Source of the DNA: an uncultured Pseudomonadota bacterium
GTDB taxonomy: Bacteria > Desulfobacterota_B > Binatia > UBA9968
NCBI GenBank assembly: GCA_946478635.1
Contig: CAMLCX010000132.1
Span: forward strand, 1-10,817
DNA length: 10,817 nt
Reading direction: 5' to 3'
The position numbers and the translations under genes are program-made. Below, in pieces: positions 1 through 6,782 of this stretch; position 1 is the stretch's first letter; the number at the start of each line of letters is the position of its first letter. The notes under the pieces are model-generated. The model was not told where the DNA came from, made no database searches, and was given only the letters and a program-made list of their open reading frames with translations.

Positions 1-51
1 ACCTTGGCGCCTTTGCGGGAGATATTCCGAGGTTCGATTGCAGCTCCGCCA

Positions 52-113
52 CGGTTCATGGCTCGAGAGCCTCACCACGAACGGTTTCGTTCGCCCTGAG
101 CTGTGCCGAGGGC
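52..113. repeat. REP-like palindromic intergenic repeat
   Basis: Three small stem-loops are packed end to end downstream of the last gene of the minus-strand cluster. They are GGCTC/GAGCC at 60-71, CGAACG/CGTTCG with a four-base loop at 78-93, and GCCCT/AGGGC at 93-113. The wording (CACCACGAACGG, then TTCGCCCTGAGC) resembles a degenerate copy of a palindromic repeat family I recall from many bacterial genomes; that recollection is unverified. It could act as a transcript-end structure for the cluster. Nothing else is recognisable in 1-158. Confidence 0.5.
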
Positions 114-158
114 ATGCGATTTTAGACGCTAACCGACCGCGTTACAGTCCGCTAGTCG

Positions 159-878
159 CTAATGCTGTATCAGCAGCTGTCCGAGGTGGGGCAATTGATC
201 GCTAATGCCAACCATTCTGAGTGTCTGCCACAATCCGGCCTGATTGCTGGTGACGACCGGTAGTCCGGTCTCTGATTCTAATTCCTCGATCGCTTCGAAA
301 CTGCGCAGGTTGCCGCAAGAAATGAAGATGCCATCGGCGTCGATTGCGGAGCGGGCTACTTCGCGAGCCAGGCGGTAGGTTTCTTCGGGCATGACTTTGC
401 CCATGTCGATGCTGCGTTTGAGTCCCATGCCTCGAATCGCCGCAACTTCAAAACCAGACTGCCCCAAGACATCGACCAGCCGCGCGTCGATCTCGGCAAT
501 GTAGGAAGTCGCAATTGCCGGGCGCTTGATGCCGAGGACGCGGAGCGATTCGACTACGGCCGTTAGCGAAGTAGTCGCCTTGATGCCGGTTGCGGCGGTG
601 ATGCGGCGGCTGAGATCCTGATCGTGGCCGAAACCGCGGAAAAACGCGATGGCGGTACCGGCTTGAAGAATGACGTCCACTTCGGCGGAAGCGAGCTCCA
701 GGGCGGCTCGTTCTACTTGCTTGACGGTTTCGGCAAGCCCTTCTACCGTTACATCGTGCAGCAGCGTGCGGGTCTCAACCAGACACACGCCCTCCGGCAG
801 CGCCCGGCGCCATTCCTCGCAGCCGACGGTTTCGGGAGAAGGGGAAATACGACCGATCTTTGCGCGCCAACCGTACAT
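159..878 (-). CDS. Arylmalonate decarboxylase-like protein (Asp/Glu racemase superfamily)
   Basis: This 239-residue protein belongs to the Asp/Glu racemase, maleate isomerase and arylmalonate decarboxylase (AMDase) superfamily. The start (MYGWRAKIG) matches the usual N-terminus of maleate-isomerase-like members and lies 5 bases after the upstream stop. The frame stays open further upstream, but that part only shadows the oxidoreductase gene. Racemases and maleate isomerases use two cysteines. Here the first position is Gly74 (AGTAIAFFRG) and only the second, Cys188 (ISCGNLRS), is present. That is the pattern of Bordetella AMDase, a cofactor-free decarboxylase of disubstituted malonates using Gly74 and Cys188. 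Thr75, Tyr126 and Gly189 also match the AMDase dioxyanion pocket as I recall it, while Ser76 is Ala. A decarboxylase is therefore more likely than an isomerase. The substrate is unknown, and automated annotation may call it maleate isomerase. It is the last gene of the cluster and has no clear Shine-Dalgarno. Confidence 0.8.
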   Translation of the reverse strand: MYGWRAKIGRISPSPETVGCEEWRRALPEGVCLVETRTLLHDVTVEGLAETVKQVERAALELASAEVDVILQAGTAIAFFRGFGHDQDLSRRITAATGIKATTSLTAVVESLRVLGIKRPAIATSYIAEIDARLVDVLGQSGFEVAAIRGMGLKRSIDMGKVMPEETYRLAREVARSAIDADGIFISCGNLRSFEAIEELESETGLPVVTSNQAGLWQTLRMVGISDQLPHLGQLLIQH

Positions 879-883
879 GAGTT

Positions 884-1873
884 CTATGGCACCAAGAGAA
901 TTTTGCCGATCGAGAGGCGCGACTCCATTTCGCGGTGCGCCTCGGATGCGTTCGCCAAAGAGAAAGTCTTGCCGATCCGGACGCGGAGCTTGCCCGATTC
1001 GATCCACTTGAACAAATCGCTGGCGCGCCAGGCGACATCCGCGCGACTCGCAACGTTGTGCGTCAGGCTCGGACGCGCCAGCGATAGAGAGCCTTTGGCA
1101 TTCAATACCGCGGTATCGAATGGCGGCACGGGACCGCTGGCCTGGCCGAAAATGACCAGGCACCCGAGCGGCGCGAGACAATCAAGGCTCCTCTCGTAGG
1201 TTTCCTTGCCCACCGAATCGTAGACGACGCTGACGCCCTTGCCGTCGGTCAGTTTTCTTACTTCGACGGTGAAGTCTTGTTCGGTATAATTAATCGTTGC
1301 ATCCGCTCCAGCTTCGCGCGCGAAGCGCGCTTTCTCATCCGATGAAACCGTGCCGATCACGCGCGCGCCGCGCATTTTGGCGATTTGAACCAGCAATAAT
1401 CCGGTCCCGCCGGCCGCGGCATGGATGAGCACGCAGTCGCCAGGCTTCACGGCGTAGGTGCTATGCGTCAAATAATGCGCGGTCATGCCCTGGAGCATCA
1501 CCGCGGCGGCGGTTGAGAAATCAACGGAGCCTGGCAACTTGACGAGATGCCAACTTGGAACAGCGTAAAATTCGGCGTAGGAACCCGAGCCGTTGGATAT
1601 ACCGTAGGCGACGCGATCGCCAGCTTTGATGCCGTCAACCTCCGATCCGACGTCAACGACGGTTCCGGCGGCTTCGGCGCCTGGAATATAGGGTAGCGCG
1701 CGGCTGTGATGCCCGCCCCAGTGAAATCCCGAGCGATAGTAGATATCGAGAAAATTGACCCCGGCAGCAGCGATCTTGACTAAAACCTCGCTCGGTCTCG
1801 GCCGCGGGTTGGAAATCTCCTCATAGCGGAGCACTTCCGGTCCGCCGAGTTCGTGGACGCGAACGGCGTTCAT
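884..1873 (-). CDS. Zinc-free NADPH:quinone oxidoreductase (MDR superfamily)
   Basis: This 329-residue protein is a full-length medium-chain dehydrogenase/reductase of the quinone oxidoreductase (zeta-crystallin-like) branch. The GroES-like N-terminal domain contains GVNFLDIYYRSG (38-49) and PGAEAAGTV (64-72). It lacks the GHE motif and cysteine clusters of zinc alcohol dehydrogenases. The Rossmann domain starts near 146 and carries the nucleotide-binding stretch HAAAGGTGLLLVQIAK (151-166), followed by VVYDSVGK near 216-223. Members reduce quinones or the double bond of enones and enoyl-type substrates with NAD(P)H in the cytoplasm. The gene starts 13 bases after the cyclase stop and ends 5 bases before the decarboxylase-like gene, so cotranscription is very likely. 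In this context it may reduce an unsaturated intermediate of the pathway. The specific substrate cannot be read from the sequence. No convincing ribosome binding site precedes the ATG. Confidence 0.88.
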   Translation of the reverse strand: MNAVRVHELGGPEVLRYEEISNPRPRPSEVLVKIAAAGVNFLDIYYRSGFHWGGHHSRALPYIPGAEAAGTVVDVGSEVDGIKAGDRVAYGISNGSGSYAEFYAVPSWHLVKLPGSVDFSTAAAVMLQGMTAHYLTHSTYAVKPGDCVLIHAAAGGTGLLLVQIAKMRGARVIGTVSSDEKARFAREAGADATINYTEQDFTVEVRKLTDGKGVSVVYDSVGKETYERSLDCLAPLGCLVIFGQASGPVPPFDTAVLNAKGSLSLARPSLTHNVASRADVAWRASDLFKWIESGKLRVRIGKTFSLANASEAHREMESRLSIGKILLVP

Positions 1874-1886
1874 CGATTGCGCGGAA

Positions 1887-2588
1887 TCAATTGTCGAGGA
1901 TCGCGATTACCCGCGCCGGCGCGGATTCGGTCTTCCATTTTACCGGCAGCGCCACGACCTGCGCGGTGGAGCCGATCTGATCGAGGTTGATCAGGTTCTC
2001 GATCTGAAAAATCACGCGGGGTAGAATCGTTCGGTGCACGCGCATGGCGCTGCCAAGAATCTGGTCGGCGCTTTGATAGTCCGAGCCTTTCTCTTCCTGA
2101 GCGAAGTCGAAGCCGACGACCGAGGGTTTTTTCTCGACGATCCATTGCGCCGCTTCCTGGGTAAGATAGGGCGAATCATTCCACCACTTGGGGTCCGTGG
2201 TGTCATGCCCTTTCGGCCAGTCGGTTCGAAGCAAAAGCATGCCACCCGCTGGAATCTCGATACCTTGCTGCGCGAGCTTGCGTTCGGCTGCCATCAAGTC
2301 GTCCGGCGTGATGCTGGCGTGGGCTTTCCCCTTAGGGGTCAGGTCCAAAACCACGGCTTTGCTCATCATCGGCTCAATCGGCAATTTTTCAATGGACGGT
2401 TTGTCGCGAAAAAAGTGATGTGGTGAATCGATGTGCGTGCCGGCGTGCACCGTCATCTCAACGATGTTGGAGACAAAGCCTTTGTCTTCCCAGTTGATGA
2501 TCGGTTTCAATTTGAAATATTTTTCCTCGGGCGCAAAAGGAGCGGAGTCGCATTCCTCCACCGTCATACTGAGATCGACGATTCGCAT
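1887..2588 (-). CDS. Cyclase / kynurenine formamidase-like metal hydrolase
   Basis: This 233-residue protein belongs to the cyclase family (PF04199 type), which includes bacterial kynurenine formamidase KynB and isatin hydrolase. The signature HxGTHxDxPxH is intact: His48, Gly50, Thr51, His52, Asp54, Pro56, His58. The C-terminal metal-ligand pair is also visible as His185 (VHRTIL) and Glu197 (IENLINLDQI). It should be an active metal-dependent amide or lactam/imide ring hydrolase in the cytoplasm. The ATG at 2588 was chosen because GGAGGA lies 8 bases upstream; a TTG seven codons further up overlaps that site and is less likely. It is followed 13 bases later by the quinone oxidoreductase. The substrate is not determinable: no tryptophan-catabolism gene is nearby, so kynurenine is not supported. 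Ring opening of a cyclic imide, lactam or isatin-like compound fits the context but is inference. Confidence 0.87.
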   Translation of the reverse strand: MRIVDLSMTVEECDSAPFAPEEKYFKLKPIINWEDKGFVSNIVEMTVHAGTHIDSPHHFFRDKPSIEKLPIEPMMSKAVVLDLTPKGKAHASITPDDLMAAERKLAQQGIEIPAGGMLLLRTDWPKGHDTTDPKWWNDSPYLTQEAAQWIVEKKPSVVGFDFAQEEKGSDYQSADQILGSAMRVHRTILPRVIFQIENLINLDQIGSTAQVVALPVKWKTESAPARVIAILDN

Positions 2589-2596
2589 GGTCTCAT

Positions 2597-2602
2597 TCCT
2601 CC
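2597..2602 (-). promoter_or_regulatory. Strong Shine-Dalgarno for the cyclase gene
   Basis: On the minus strand GGAGGA sits 8 bases before the ATG at 2588. It decides the start codon and is one of only two strong ribosome binding sites in the window. It lies just outside the inverted-repeat segment, about 10 bases from its border. Confidence 0.75.
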
Positions 2603-2611
2603 GAAACAAGC

Positions 2612-2863
2612 GTTAGCCCGGATTATTCGTGCTACGAAGAAATCCGACGAGATTCTGTTAATCGAGATGTGACCCTGGAGGAAAGAAGGCACCGGAGCGA
2701 ATGGCTCGTTTTGTTCTCGGCGCTGGGCACAATCCGTGACCTTTTCGCTGCTGGCCTCATGGGCAACTCGCCCGTTTGCATCCTCAAGGCACAGCGGCTT
2801 TACCTTCATTCCGGAAGGGTTGCAGCTCGATTGCAGCTACACCGCGAATAATCCCGGGTTAAC
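2612..2863. repeat. MITE-like segment with imperfect terminal inverted repeats
   Basis: The 302-base gap between the MmgE/PrpD and cyclase genes (2589-2890) holds no credible gene. Most of it is bounded by an inverted repeat. The left arm at 2612-2629 (GTTAGCCCGGATTATTCG) and the reverse complement of the right arm at 2845-2863 (GTTAACCCGGGATTATTCG) differ by one base and one indel. Just inside the left arm is a small hairpin, TTCGT-GCT-ACGAA, at 2626-2638. Near the right end TTGCAGCT occurs twice (2820-2827, 2831-2838). No target-site duplication is obvious. It may be a non-autonomous element inserted into the cluster, or a folded leader of the cyclase transcript. I saw no convincing promoter inside it. 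Confidence 0.5.
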
Positions 2864-2890
2864 CATCTATCCCGCCCGGCTGTTGGAAAG

Positions 2891-4285
2891 TCAACGACGG
2901 GTCGGACGGAGCGGGCGGAGCCATGAGGCGAGCGAGGAGGCGCTTTCAAGCGCCGAAAAGTTGTTTAAAAACTTGTCGACCGCTCTTGCCGGCAGAACGT
3001 TGCCGGCGCACTGACGAAATTTTTCTTTGATCTCGGCGCGCGAGGCGGGAAGGCTGGGGTGGCCGCGCGAGATCGACCCGCGGGCGCGGTGAATGGCGCC
3101 GCCCTTGAGCGTAATCTCGACTTCGGTATCGATCCCGGTTTCATATTTTTCCTGCGGCGCCGGGCCGCGCACGAGCTGCACTCGTTTCATAAGCGCTCGA
3201 ACCGATGAATCATTTACGCGCTCGACGGTAAATTGCTTCAAACCGGCTTTGCCATCAATCCATGCCACGGCGAGAGCGAAATTGAGGCTGAATTTTGCTT
3301 GAAGGCTGTCTTTGGGAGAATCATAAACCAAAGGTGAGGCGGCACTTTGATCGAGGGCTACCCGGATTCGATCGATTTCATTTGCCTCGATCGGGTATTG
3401 CCGGCGAAGGTCGAGTGTCAGAGTCAAAGCAGGATGGAGCACTCCGGCACAGGGGTAAAGCTTGAGCGCGATGCCGGGGTTGTCGAAAAAAAATGGATTG
3501 CCGAATCGTAAAAGTTTTCTATCGACTCGGTTGCCGCACATGGCAGGGAAAAAGCCCATCGGGTCATCGAAAACATTCTGGGATGCCGTAAAGCCCTCGT
3601 TCGCGAGGGTGGCAGCGAGCACGCCGTTCTGCGCGGCATGCCCGGCGTTGAGTCCCTTGGCCATGGTTCCCCGGTTGGCGCGCAGCCCTGAAGAGAGCGT
3701 ACCGGCAATGCCGAGCGCTTCGCGAATCGCTGTTTGTTCGAGTTTGAGAAAATGAGCGCACGCGGCGGCCGCGCCGAAGACTCCCAGTGTGCCGGTGGGA
3801 TGGGAGCCGTTAAGATAGTGGCACGGATGGACGGCGTCGCCCAGACGGCAAGCGACTTCGACGCCGACAATGTACGAGGCGAGGAGTGCCGGCCCTGCCC
3901 CGCCGCGGCTTTCAGCGAGGGCGAGAACCGCGGCAAGCACCGGCGTGGTAGGATGAGTTTGCTGGCCCGCCGGCCGTGACGGCAAGGTGGTAAGTTGGGC
4001 GTCGTCATAATCTAAAACATGGCCTTGCACGCCATTTAGCAGCGCGGCCTGCTCGGCGGAAAATTTGACGGATGCGCCAAGTACGGTCGCGGCGCCGCGT
4101 CTCACCGGGGCAACAAAATGCCGGCGCAAAATCCGGCTGGACGGTTCTTTGGCACCGCCGATCATGGTTGCCAAACCATCGAGCAGGTGGAGTTTGGCCT
4201 GCTCGCGCGCCGAAGCCGGTATTGTTGTAGTCCGAGCGACGAATTCGCTGATGTTTTCCGCGACTGTCTTGCCGGAAACAATCAT
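2891..4285 (-). CDS. MmgE/PrpD family protein
   Basis: This 464-residue protein is a full-length member of the MmgE/PrpD family, which includes 2-methylcitrate dehydratase PrpD, cis-aconitate decarboxylase, and many uncharacterised homologues near catabolic genes. Family landmarks appear in order: HVLDYDDAQ (89-97), SHPTGTLGVFGAAAA (161-175), GTMAKGLNAGHAAQNGVLAA (206-225), KLYPCAGVLHPALT (275-288) and AKFSLNFALAVAWIDG (330-345). These mark the helical domain with the active-site cleft and the smaller C-terminal domain. There is no prpB or prpC neighbour, so a methylcitrate role is not supported. More likely it dehydrates, decarboxylates or isomerises a small di- or tricarboxylate from the adjacent pathway. 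It starts 65 bases after the peptidase stop and is separated from the cyclase by the inverted-repeat segment, so cotranscription with the other three genes is probable but not certain. No clear Shine-Dalgarno is present. Confidence 0.88.
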   Translation of the reverse strand: MIVSGKTVAENISEFVARTTTIPASAREQAKLHLLDGLATMIGGAKEPSSRILRRHFVAPVRRGAATVLGASVKFSAEQAALLNGVQGHVLDYDDAQLTTLPSRPAGQQTHPTTPVLAAVLALAESRGGAGPALLASYIVGVEVACRLGDAVHPCHYLNGSHPTGTLGVFGAAAACAHFLKLEQTAIREALGIAGTLSSGLRANRGTMAKGLNAGHAAQNGVLAATLANEGFTASQNVFDDPMGFFPAMCGNRVDRKLLRFGNPFFFDNPGIALKLYPCAGVLHPALTLTLDLRRQYPIEANEIDRIRVALDQSAASPLVYDSPKDSLQAKFSLNFALAVAWIDGKAGLKQFTVERVNDSSVRALMKRVQLVRGPAPQEKYETGIDTEVEITLKGGAIHRARGSISRGHPSLPASRAEIKEKFRQCAGNVLPARAVDKFLNNFSALESASSLASWLRPLRPTRR

Positions 4286-4322
4286 GGCGGAAGTTTAGCG
4301 TACCGAGGAGTTTTCCGTTGCC

Positions 4323-4342
4323 TCCCGGATTCACAACCGGGA
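4323..4342. terminator. Weak stem-loop between the M23 peptidase and MmgE/PrpD genes
   Basis: TCCCGG at 4323-4328 can pair with CCGGGA at 4337-4342 across an eight-base loop, just after the peptidase stop codon. No T-run follows on the minus strand, so at best it is a weak or factor-assisted terminator. Confidence 0.25.
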
Positions 4343-4350
4343 TGGTTCGA

Positions 4351-5784
4351 TTATCGTTTTCGCTTGCGGGTCGTTTTGGCTGCGGCCTTGGAAATTTTCA
4401 CCGCCTCGCCGCCCCCGGAATCAGTGGAGCCTTCGAATTTGGGATTAACATTGTCGTTGATCCATTTTTGATCCCACCACTCCACCGGCAAAATGGGCAC
4501 GCCGTGAAGATAGACACCGAAGTGCAAATGATCGCCCGCCGCAAGACCGGTTTCGCCGGTTTTGCCAATGGGCTGCCGCTGCTGGACCTGATCGCCGACT
4601 TTGACGTCAATGGAGCTCAGATGCGACGACAAAGTAAACAGACCGAGGCCGTGGTCGATGATGACCGTGTTGCCGTAAATGCCGAGATCGCCGACAAAAG
4701 CGACGACCCCGCTGTTGGCGGCCTCGGCGGCGTAATGCTTGGTCACCGAGAGATCGTAGCCGAGGTGGTAGGCGTGGTCGATCACGACATCGTTGTAGGT
4801 GTAGGTTCGAGCATCGGCGAAATTCGCTTCAACCTTGGAATTGCTGAGCTGGCTGAAGGCGCCCTGCCAATATCTCTTAGGCGTCGACTTCATCGTAATC
4901 GAGCGAATCTTTTCATCGTTTTCTTTTCGAATATCGTGGTTGACCTTGATGAAAATATCTTTGGGGCTTCCCTGACGCGCGCCCACGTCGTTTAACAAAG
5001 GGGTGACCTTTGCGGCGATAAACGCATCGGAAATGGGAATCGTACTCTTTTTATATTTCACGTTTTTAAGCTCGTAAACGAGTCTCATCTCGCGCGTGTT
5101 GCCCGCCTTATCAGCGGCCACGACCGTCGCTCTTTGATCCTCCCCGACATTGTACGGATGCGCGAAAAAGGCGATGAAATAATCCGGATGATCTTTGATC
5201 TGGCCCTTATAACCGGGAAAAAAATAGTTGCCGATTTTTATACCTGTGTTCACCGTATCGGCCGAAGGCTTGTAAACAACGACTCCGACGCCGCCGAAAT
5301 TCACATAGCGATCATCGGCCATGAGCTCAAGGGTCGGGGGGGTAATGTCGATAGTGATATTTTTTTGAACGGATGTTTCGTTGCCGCGAAAAAAACTCCA
5401 GAGTGAGCGATCGCGAGCGGTAACTCGAAGCACGGCGGGTCCTTCCTTGAGACCGGCGAGCTTCGACGATAGCGCCACGGTGAAACTCTTTTGCAGCACC
5501 GGCTGCTGATATTGCTCCGCTAGCAGCGGGAAGTCGGTACCGCCAGAGACGAGATTCACGTTAAAAGATTTAAGGCCGCTGCCCCGATCGCTGGCTTCGA
5601 TCACGAGCGCGCCGAGGCCGAGCGTGTCCGTATCGGGGCTCAACTTGATCTGCGGTTTGTGCCATTCGAAACGCGGCGCGAACCAAATCACCCCGCCGAT
5701 AAGCAAGATTGCAAATGCGACCAAAACGACACCGCCGGCGGCAACAAACCGTCTTCTTGGTTTACCAAATTCAAGGGCGCTCAT
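4351..5784 (-). CDS. Membrane-anchored M23 family metallopeptidase
   Basis: This 477-residue protein has a short basic cytoplasmic N-terminus, one transmembrane segment at about 14-35 (AAGGVVLVAFAILLIGGVIW), a long extracytoplasmic region and a C-terminal LytM/M23 domain. The zinc and catalytic motifs are complete: HxxxD at His340-Asp344 (HLGYD), the middle histidine at His388 (SSHLS), and HxH at His419/His421 (DHLHFG). It is therefore probably an active peptidoglycan endopeptidase working in the periplasm on cell-wall cross-links. Residues about 45-240 are beta-rich and contain two stretches reminiscent of Ig-like folds (EASDRGSGLKSF, VVAADKAGNTREM); I cannot name that domain. The tail after 455 is low-complexity and ends very basic (TTRKRKR), which might bind the wall or lipid. 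It has its own promoter upstream and is probably transcribed separately from radC. No clear Shine-Dalgarno precedes the ATG. Confidence 0.9.
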   Translation of the reverse strand: MSALEFGKPRRRFVAAGGVVLVAFAILLIGGVIWFAPRFEWHKPQIKLSPDTDTLGLGALVIEASDRGSGLKSFNVNLVSGGTDFPLLAEQYQQPVLQKSFTVALSSKLAGLKEGPAVLRVTARDRSLWSFFRGNETSVQKNITIDITPPTLELMADDRYVNFGGVGVVVYKPSADTVNTGIKIGNYFFPGYKGQIKDHPDYFIAFFAHPYNVGEDQRATVVAADKAGNTREMRLVYELKNVKYKKSTIPISDAFIAAKVTPLLNDVGARQGSPKDIFIKVNHDIRKENDEKIRSITMKSTPKRYWQGAFSQLSNSKVEANFADARTYTYNDVVIDHAYHLGYDLSVTKHYAAEAANSGVVAFVGDLGIYGNTVIIDHGLGLFTLSSHLSSIDVKVGDQVQQRQPIGKTGETGLAAGDHLHFGVYLHGVPILPVEWWDQKWINDNVNPKFEGSTDSGGGEAVKISKAAAKTTRKRKR

Positions 5785-5828
5785 AATTTTGATGATTAAA
5801 AGGGATGATTGCGGAACAACTCTAGATG

Positions 5829-5857
5829 AGGATAAACGCGGGTAAACGCGATGTCAA
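5829..5857 (-). promoter_or_regulatory. Sigma70-type promoter for the M23 peptidase gene
   Basis: On the minus strand a perfect -35 box TTGACA (5852-5857) is followed by a 17-base spacer and TATCCT (5829-5834, four of six matches to TATAAT). The expected transcription start is about 37 bases before the ATG. An 8-base direct repeat, CGCGTTTA, occurs twice with 10-base periodicity (5843-5850 and 5833-5840), filling the spacer and touching the -10 box. It could be an operator on one face of the helix. The rest of the 5785-6018 gap shows nothing I can assign. Confidence 0.6.
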
Positions 5858-6018
5858 TGAATTCGCGCTTTCGCGGCCGGATTTTTTGCAGATCAAGAAT
5901 TGTTACTTTGCCGAAACGCCTCAGCCATTTCCACTATCGGCGCGCTGAGTTGGAAAGGAGCGGGTCCAAACGTTTTGGCAGCGGCTTTTGCAAGAAGATA
6001 AACTATGTGACGACGACA

Positions 6019-6711
6019 CTAAAGCATGCCTTTGTCGTTGAAGCTAAAAAATCGGTCGTGGCCGATCACCACATGATCGAGCACGCGCACGCCCATCACA
6101 TCGCCGACTTCTTTCAAGCGCCGGGTGATGTCTACGTCTTCCGGACTGGGCGCCGGGTCGCCGCTCGGATGATTGTGCACAAAGATCACCGCTGCGGCGG
6201 ATTCGCGGATCACTGGATTGAAGACTTCGCGCGGATGAACCAGCGAGGCCGTGAGCGAGCCTTCGGAGATTTTTACTTCGCGGATCTTGCGGTTTTTGTT
6301 GTTGAGGAGGACGACGTAAAAATGTTCGCGCATTTCCCTGCCGAGATTTTCGCGAAAATGTTGGTAGACGTCTTCGGAGGAGCGAAGCGGCTGGCCGGTT
6401 TCCCACTTCTGGCTGCCGACCCGCCGAGCGATTTCCAGGCAAGCTTTGATTTGCGCAACTTTGGCGGGGCCGATGCCCTTGACGGCAGAGAGCTCGCTGG
6501 GCGATGCGTCTTCGATTCCTTTCAGACCGCCGAAGTCGTTGAGCAGCCCGCGGGCGTGATCGAGCGCGCTTTTGCCGCTGCCGGCGTCGCCGTTTCGCAG
6601 GATGATGGCGAGCAATTCGGCTTCGCTTAGCGCCTGGGCGCCCTTGCTTAGTAGCTTTTCCCTTGGCCGGTCTTCCTCCGGCCAATCCTTGATGGTCTGG
6701 TACGACGGCAT
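6019..6711 (-). CDS. radC: RadC family protein (MPN/JAMM domain)
   Basis: This 230-residue protein is a full-length chromosomal RadC. The N-terminal part contains a helix-hairpin-helix (LSAVKGIGPAKVAQIKA, 74-90). The C-terminal MPN/JAMM domain has the family signature at 179-194: His179, Asn180, His181, Pro182, Ser183, Gly184, Asp185, then Ser189 and Asp192. RadC was named for DNA repair but its biochemical role is unsettled, and the JAMM motif suggests a metal-dependent hydrolase. The chosen ATG is preceded by a modest GAGG five bases away. It lies downstream of the rRNA methyltransferase gene, but a good intrinsic terminator sits between them, so it probably has its own promoter. Length and motifs are normal, and there is no sign of the shorter plasmid- or phage-type RadC. 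Confidence 0.93.
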   Translation of the reverse strand: MPSYQTIKDWPEEDRPREKLLSKGAQALSEAELLAIILRNGDAGSGKSALDHARGLLNDFGGLKGIEDASPSELSAVKGIGPAKVAQIKACLEIARRVGSQKWETGQPLRSSEDVYQHFRENLGREMREHFYVVLLNNKNRKIREVKISEGSLTASLVHPREVFNPVIRESAAAVIFVHNHPSGDPAPSPEDVDITRRLKEVGDVMGVRVLDHVVIGHDRFFSFNDKGML

Positions 6712-6738
6712 ACGCGCCTCGCGGTGGTTGACGTTTAT

Positions 6739-6773
6739 AAAAAAAGATACTGCGGCAAACGGTCTACCACAGT
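6739..6773 (-). terminator. Intrinsic terminator after the rRNA methyltransferase gene
   Basis: On the minus strand ACTGTGG (6767-6773) pairs with CCGCAGT (6749-6755), seven pairs including one G-T wobble, with an 11-base loop. After a short ATC linker a run of seven T follows (6739-6745). It begins 10 bases past the stop codon at 6783. TATAAA overlaps the end of the T-run and might contribute to a radC promoter, but no -35 box is correctly placed. Confidence 0.6.
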
Positions 6774-6782
6774 GGCCGAGCT

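Noticed and set aside
879..1181. N-terminal extension of the decarboxylase-like frame by about 100 codons
   Set aside because: The extension overlaps the oxidoreductase gene in another frame and has an unstructured, arginine-rich composition. The family N-terminus starts at MYGWRAKIG (878).
624..1199. Long plus-strand open frame of 191 codons
   Set aside because: It is antisense to the decarboxylase-like and oxidoreductase genes, has no recognisable domain and reads as a codon-bias shadow.
2677..2739. GGAGGAAAG-like ribosome site followed by an ATG at 2701 on the plus strand
   Set aside because: The frame closes after 12 codons.
2564..2809. 81-codon minus-strand frame across the inverted-repeat segment
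   Set aside because: It overlaps the cyclase start and its ribosome binding site and has no recognisable domain. It might be a repeat-derived spurious frame.
35..2838. Shared 12-base TCGATTGCAGCT near 34-45 and 2827-2838
   Set aside because: A few such 12-base matches are expected by chance in 10 kb, and similarity does not extend to either side.
4318..4995. 225-codon plus-strand open frame
   Set aside because: It is antisense to the C-terminal M23 domain, including both metal-binding motifs, and is a shadow.
5861..5888. CGCG-CTTT-CGCG hairpin followed by six T on the plus strand as a terminator
   Set aside because: No plus-strand gene ends there, the stem is only four pairs, and it lies upstream of a minus-strand promoter.
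5851..6630. 259-codon plus-strand open frame
   Set aside because: It lies almost entirely opposite radC, whose family motifs are unmistakable, and shows no domain of its own.
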